A stretch of 8,549 bases of DNA, from assembly GCA_022508725.1 (NCBI GenBank), contig JAFLUR010000085.1, forward strand, positions 1 through 8,549, in the 5' to 3' direction. Under the pieces are notes generated by a model. The model did no database searches. It saw only the letters and a program-made list of their open reading frames with translations, and was not told the origin of the DNA. Numbering within the stretch: position 1 is the stretch's first letter; every line of letters begins with the position of its first letter. This document shows, piece by piece, positions 6,276-8,549 of the stretch. Both the position numbers and the translations under genes were made by a program. This DNA comes from Oscillospiraceae bacterium. GTDB taxonomy: Bacteria > Bacillota > Clostridia > UBA1381.

Positions 6276-7440
6276 GATCTTCCTGAGGATTGTTACGGTC
6301 GTTATTTCCGTGCTTGTATGGTTTGTCATAATATATACAAAAAACCCGATCATTGAGATCAACGTGAAAAACATTCCGGTGACCTTTACTTACGAAGACA
6401 GCCTTGAAGAACGCGGACTTTGCGTGATCCGGTCGGAAAAGCCTCTCACCGCGTCTGTGACCTTAAGCGGAACACGCGGCGATCTGTTCAATGCTATCGA
6501 CAAGGTAAACGCGTCGATCAACCTTTCCGGCATAAGCGAGCCCGGCGAATACAATATGCAGGCGGATTTTTCGATACCCGTCAATTCGGTGAGAATATCA
6601 AGGAAAAACACCGCGACATATACCGTTACGGCGGATAATATCGCCGAAAAGGATATTCCCGTGATAATAGAACACAACGGTCTTAACAAAACCTATCTTG
6701 TTTCCTCGTCCGCAGTTCCCGACACACTGCGGATAAGAGGCGCGCAATCGGAAACAGACCGTATCGAATCGGCGCGCGCATATGTGGATATAAGCACCAT
6801 GACCTCATCGGAAAATGCCGCGTCGGATTATTTCTTTTCCGACGGCTTCGGCAACGAAATAACCGGTCTGTACAATGTTCATACCGATTTCGATTCAATA
6901 TCGGTGTCAAACAAGCTGTACAGAAAAAAGGTCATGAACATAGAGGTCATATATCCCACCGCCTTGAGCGGCAAATACGATATACGCACAAAGACCGTAT
7001 CTCCCGCAGAATCGGTCGCAGGCGTTTCGGAAAATTTATATGACGAAATGAAATCCATCCGCCTTTATGCCCCCGACACTCTCACACCGGGGCAAAACCG
7101 AAAGTTCAGCATCCCTCTGCCCTCTATAGACGGCGTGTACTTTGAAAATCAGGAGAGCATACTCGTCATCGCGGACATAGAGGAAAAGCGAAACATTCAA
7201 AAAACGGTGCCGATAGAATACACCGGAATATCAAAGGATAAGCTGAGCGGAGCGCCGCAGTCGATAACTCCGGAATTCTTTACCACCGAGCGCCGGCTTG
7301 AGGACGCGCAGATAACCGCATCGGTCGATCTCTCCGGCTATACCCCCGGTGAATATAAAAATGTGCCGGTATCGATAACCGTACCCGATCAGATCACCGT
7401 TATCGGCATATACGGTGTCGATATTGAAATAACCGTATAA
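6253..7440 (+). CDS. cdaR: YbbR-domain protein CdaR, regulator of CdaA
   Basis: A 395-residue protein with one N-terminal membrane helix (about 9-29) and a long beta-rich extracytoplasmic part made of repeated YbbR domains, probably four (about 33-125, 133-215, 226-311, 318-395). Repeat signatures are visible as ASINLSGISEPGEYNM (87-102) and ASVDLSGYTPGEYKNVP (356-372), both ending in a beta strand and proline. CdaR of Bacillus and Listeria binds CdaA through the membrane helix and adjusts c-di-AMP output; the external domains may sense the wall. Here the ATG lies inside the end of cdaA (23-base overlap) and GGAAGG sits at 6235-6240, 12 bases upstream, so the two are probably translationally coupled. 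The common next gene, glmM, is absent; hslO follows after 26 bases. Domain borders are estimates. Confidence 0.9.
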   Translation: MKKNLTNEIFLRIVTVVISVLVWFVIIYTKNPIIEINVKNIPVTFTYEDSLEERGLCVIRSEKPLTASVTLSGTRGDLFNAIDKVNASINLSGISEPGEYNMQADFSIPVNSVRISRKNTATYTVTADNIAEKDIPVIIEHNGLNKTYLVSSSAVPDTLRIRGAQSETDRIESARAYVDISTMTSSENAASDYFFSDGFGNEITGLYNVHTDFDSISVSNKLYRKKVMNIEVIYPTALSGKYDIRTKTVSPAESVAGVSENLYDEMKSIRLYAPDTLTPGQNRKFSIPLPSIDGVYFENQESILVIADIEEKRNIQKTVPIEYTGISKDKLSGAPQSITPEFFTTERRLEDAQITASVDLSGYTPGEYKNVPVSITVPDQITVIGIYGVDIEITV

Positions 7441-7466
7441 TTATAACCGAACGAAAGGAATAAACG

Positions 7467-8345
7467 ATGAAAGACATATTGGTAAGAGGTTCAAGCGCGG
7501 ACGGTTCGGTACGTCTTTTCACGACGATAACGACCGGACTTGTAAACGACGCGCAAAAAATACATCACACATACCCCGTTGCGACAGCCGCTCTCGGCAG
7601 AACTCTCAGCGCGGCTGCCATGATAGGCGCGTCACTGAAAAACGAAACCGATACAACGACCCTGCAATTCAACGGCGACGGTCCGCTCGGAAGCATTACG
7701 GCAGTGACCGACAGCCTCTCCCGTGTAAGAGGCTGTGTTGCCAACCCTTATGTTCATCTTCCCCTGAGCGAAAAGGGTAAGCTCGACGTCGGAAGAGCGG
7801 TCGGAAAGGGAACTTTGAGCGTTATGCGCGACCTCGGAATGAAAGAGCCGTATATCGGCAGAGTCCCGATTTTCAGCGGAGAGATAGCGGAGGACCTCAC
7901 TTACTATTTCGCCGCAAGCGAACAAATCCCGACCGCCGTAAGCCTCGGAGTCCTTGTTGACACAGATAACAGCGTTCTCGCCTCCGGCGGCATATTCCTG
8001 CAGCTTATGCCGGGCGCCGATGACAGCACCGCGGAGCTTCTCGAAAAAAGCCTTGCCGCGCTTCCCCCCGTCACAAAGATGATAAGCGGCGGAATGTCGG
8101 CGGAGGATATATTTTTCGCCGCCTCGAACGGAGTCGATATGCTTATGGAAAACAAAACCGTCACTCCGCGCTACGAATGTCCCTGCTCAAAGGAGCGAAT
8201 GGAACGCGCCGTAATATCGCTCGGACGCGAGGAAATACGGAATATTATCGATGAAGACGGTCACGCGGAGCTTTCATGCCGGTTTTGCGACAACAAATAC
8301 GACTTTTCAAAAGAGGAGCTTGAAAAAATGCTTGAGAACAGCTGA
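7467..8345 (+). CDS. hslO: Redox-regulated chaperone Hsp33
   Basis: A 292-residue cytoplasmic holdase chaperone, full length for Hsp33. The N-terminal core shows the family pattern: LVRGSSADGSVRLF (5-18), PVATAALGRTLSAAAMIG (37-54), LQFNGDGPLGSI (66-77), VRGCVANP (87-94), and SGEIAEDLTYYFAASEQIPTA (137-157). The C-terminal zinc switch has all four cysteines: C238 and C240 (ECPCS), C271 and C274 (CRFC). Under oxidation these release zinc and form disulfides, unfolding the linker and activating the chaperone. The ATG has AAAGGA at 7454-7459, seven bases upstream, and follows cdaR by 26 bases, so it is likely in the same transcript. No terminator is seen after the stop; a MITE-like element begins 11 bases later. 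Confidence 0.96.
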   Translation: MKDILVRGSSADGSVRLFTTITTGLVNDAQKIHHTYPVATAALGRTLSAAAMIGASLKNETDTTTLQFNGDGPLGSITAVTDSLSRVRGCVANPYVHLPLSEKGKLDVGRAVGKGTLSVMRDLGMKEPYIGRVPIFSGEIAEDLTYYFAASEQIPTAVSLGVLVDTDNSVLASGGIFLQLMPGADDSTAELLEKSLAALPPVTKMISGGMSAEDIFFAASNGVDMLMENKTVTPRYECPCSKERMERAVISLGREEIRNIIDEDGHAELSCRFCDNKYDFSKEELEKMLENS

Positions 8346-8356
8346 AAAACTTCCTA

Positions 8357-8546
8357 AAGGAAATACCGAATAAATCAATATCAAAAAATAATTTAGCCTC
8401 GGCGGGTTGGTCGTAAAACTTTGTTTTACCTGTCACTCATGCAACCGGGCGAAAAAACAGTGCGTTTGCGGAGCGCTTGCGCGCAAGAATAAGTGTATAT
8501 TTTTTCGTAAATTATTTTTTGATTACCTTTAAATCAGTGTTTCCTT
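8357..8546. mobile_element. 190-bp MITE-like element with terminal inverted repeats
   Basis: The left end (8357-8395) and the reverse complement of the right end (8546-8508) match at 30 of 39 aligned positions without gaps; the innermost 16 bases, ATCAAAAAATAATTTA, match perfectly and the outer seven (AAGGAAA) also match. TAA occurs just outside at 8355-8357 and 8546-8548 if the ends are taken one base further in, a possible 3-bp target duplication. The interior is GC-richer than the ends and contains a hairpin GTAAAAC-TTT-GTTTTAC (8413-8429), a weak outer pairing GGTTG/CAACC (8405-8409 and 8442-8446) and a 12-bp palindrome CTTGCGCGCAAG (8476-8487). No reading frame or transposase is present, so it would depend on an enzyme encoded elsewhere. 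A shortened relative lies at 3789-3842. It is the only content of the 204 bases after hslO. Confidence 0.72.
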
Positions 8547-8549
8547 AAT

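Noticed and set aside
3786..8397. CRISPR or direct-repeat array
   Set aside because: There are only two copies of the 38-base repeat, 4.5 kb apart, with no regular spacers.
8245..8436. 63-codon minus-strand frame at the end of hslO
   Set aside because: It is antisense to hslO and runs into the repeat element, with no ribosome binding site.
8476..8510. Intrinsic terminator after hslO
   Set aside because: The palindrome is short (about 4-5 pairs) and the T-run begins roughly ten bases later, so it does not fit a classical terminator.

Overview
The window looks like a chromosomal segment from a Gram-positive member of the Bacillota, most likely class Clostridia. The grounds are the gene families present (CsaB, CdaA/CdaR, a Clostridia-style MurJ and O-antigen-ligase-like pair), strong AGGAGG-type ribosome binding sites, frequent ATA isoleucine codons, and GC content that looks intermediate by eye with very AT-rich intergenic DNA. 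Genus cannot be fixed from the sequence alone. The odd total length, a gene cut at the left edge and a repeat ending at the right edge suggest this is a whole short contig.

The two gene sets diverge from a promoter region at about 4999-5199. Leftwards (minus strand) runs a cell-surface glycopolymer operon: a GT4-type glycosyltransferase (3868-4998), the polysaccharide pyruvyl transferase csaB (2645-3754), the lipid-linked precursor flippase murJ (1081-2655), and a multi-spanning O-antigen ligase/polymerase-like protein (1-1078, its 3' end outside the window). csaB/murJ overlap and murJ/ligase are 2 bases apart. Together they would add a sugar, pyruvylate a wall polysaccharide (the usual docking site for SLH-domain S-layer proteins), flip a lipid-linked intermediate, and polymerise or transfer it.

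Rightwards (plus strand) runs a small zinc-ribbon/one-helix membrane protein (5200-5385), the diadenylate cyclase cdaA with a TTG start (5406-6275), its YbbR-domain partner cdaR overlapping by 23 bases (6253-7440), and the redox chaperone hslO/Hsp33 (7467-8345). This is a c-di-AMP synthesis unit without the usual downstream glmM. Each direction has a good sigma-A-type promoter with a 17-base spacer, and an inverted repeat lies between them.

The least expected item is a small repeat family. A 190-bp element at the right edge (8357-8546) has about 39-bp imperfect terminal inverted repeats, no coding capacity, and internal palindromes; it looks like a MITE. A 54-bp internally deleted relative (3789-3842) sits between the glycosyltransferase and csaB and shares 38 consecutive identical bases with it. 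I see no tRNA, rRNA, CRISPR array, phage gene, transposase or convincing intrinsic terminator.
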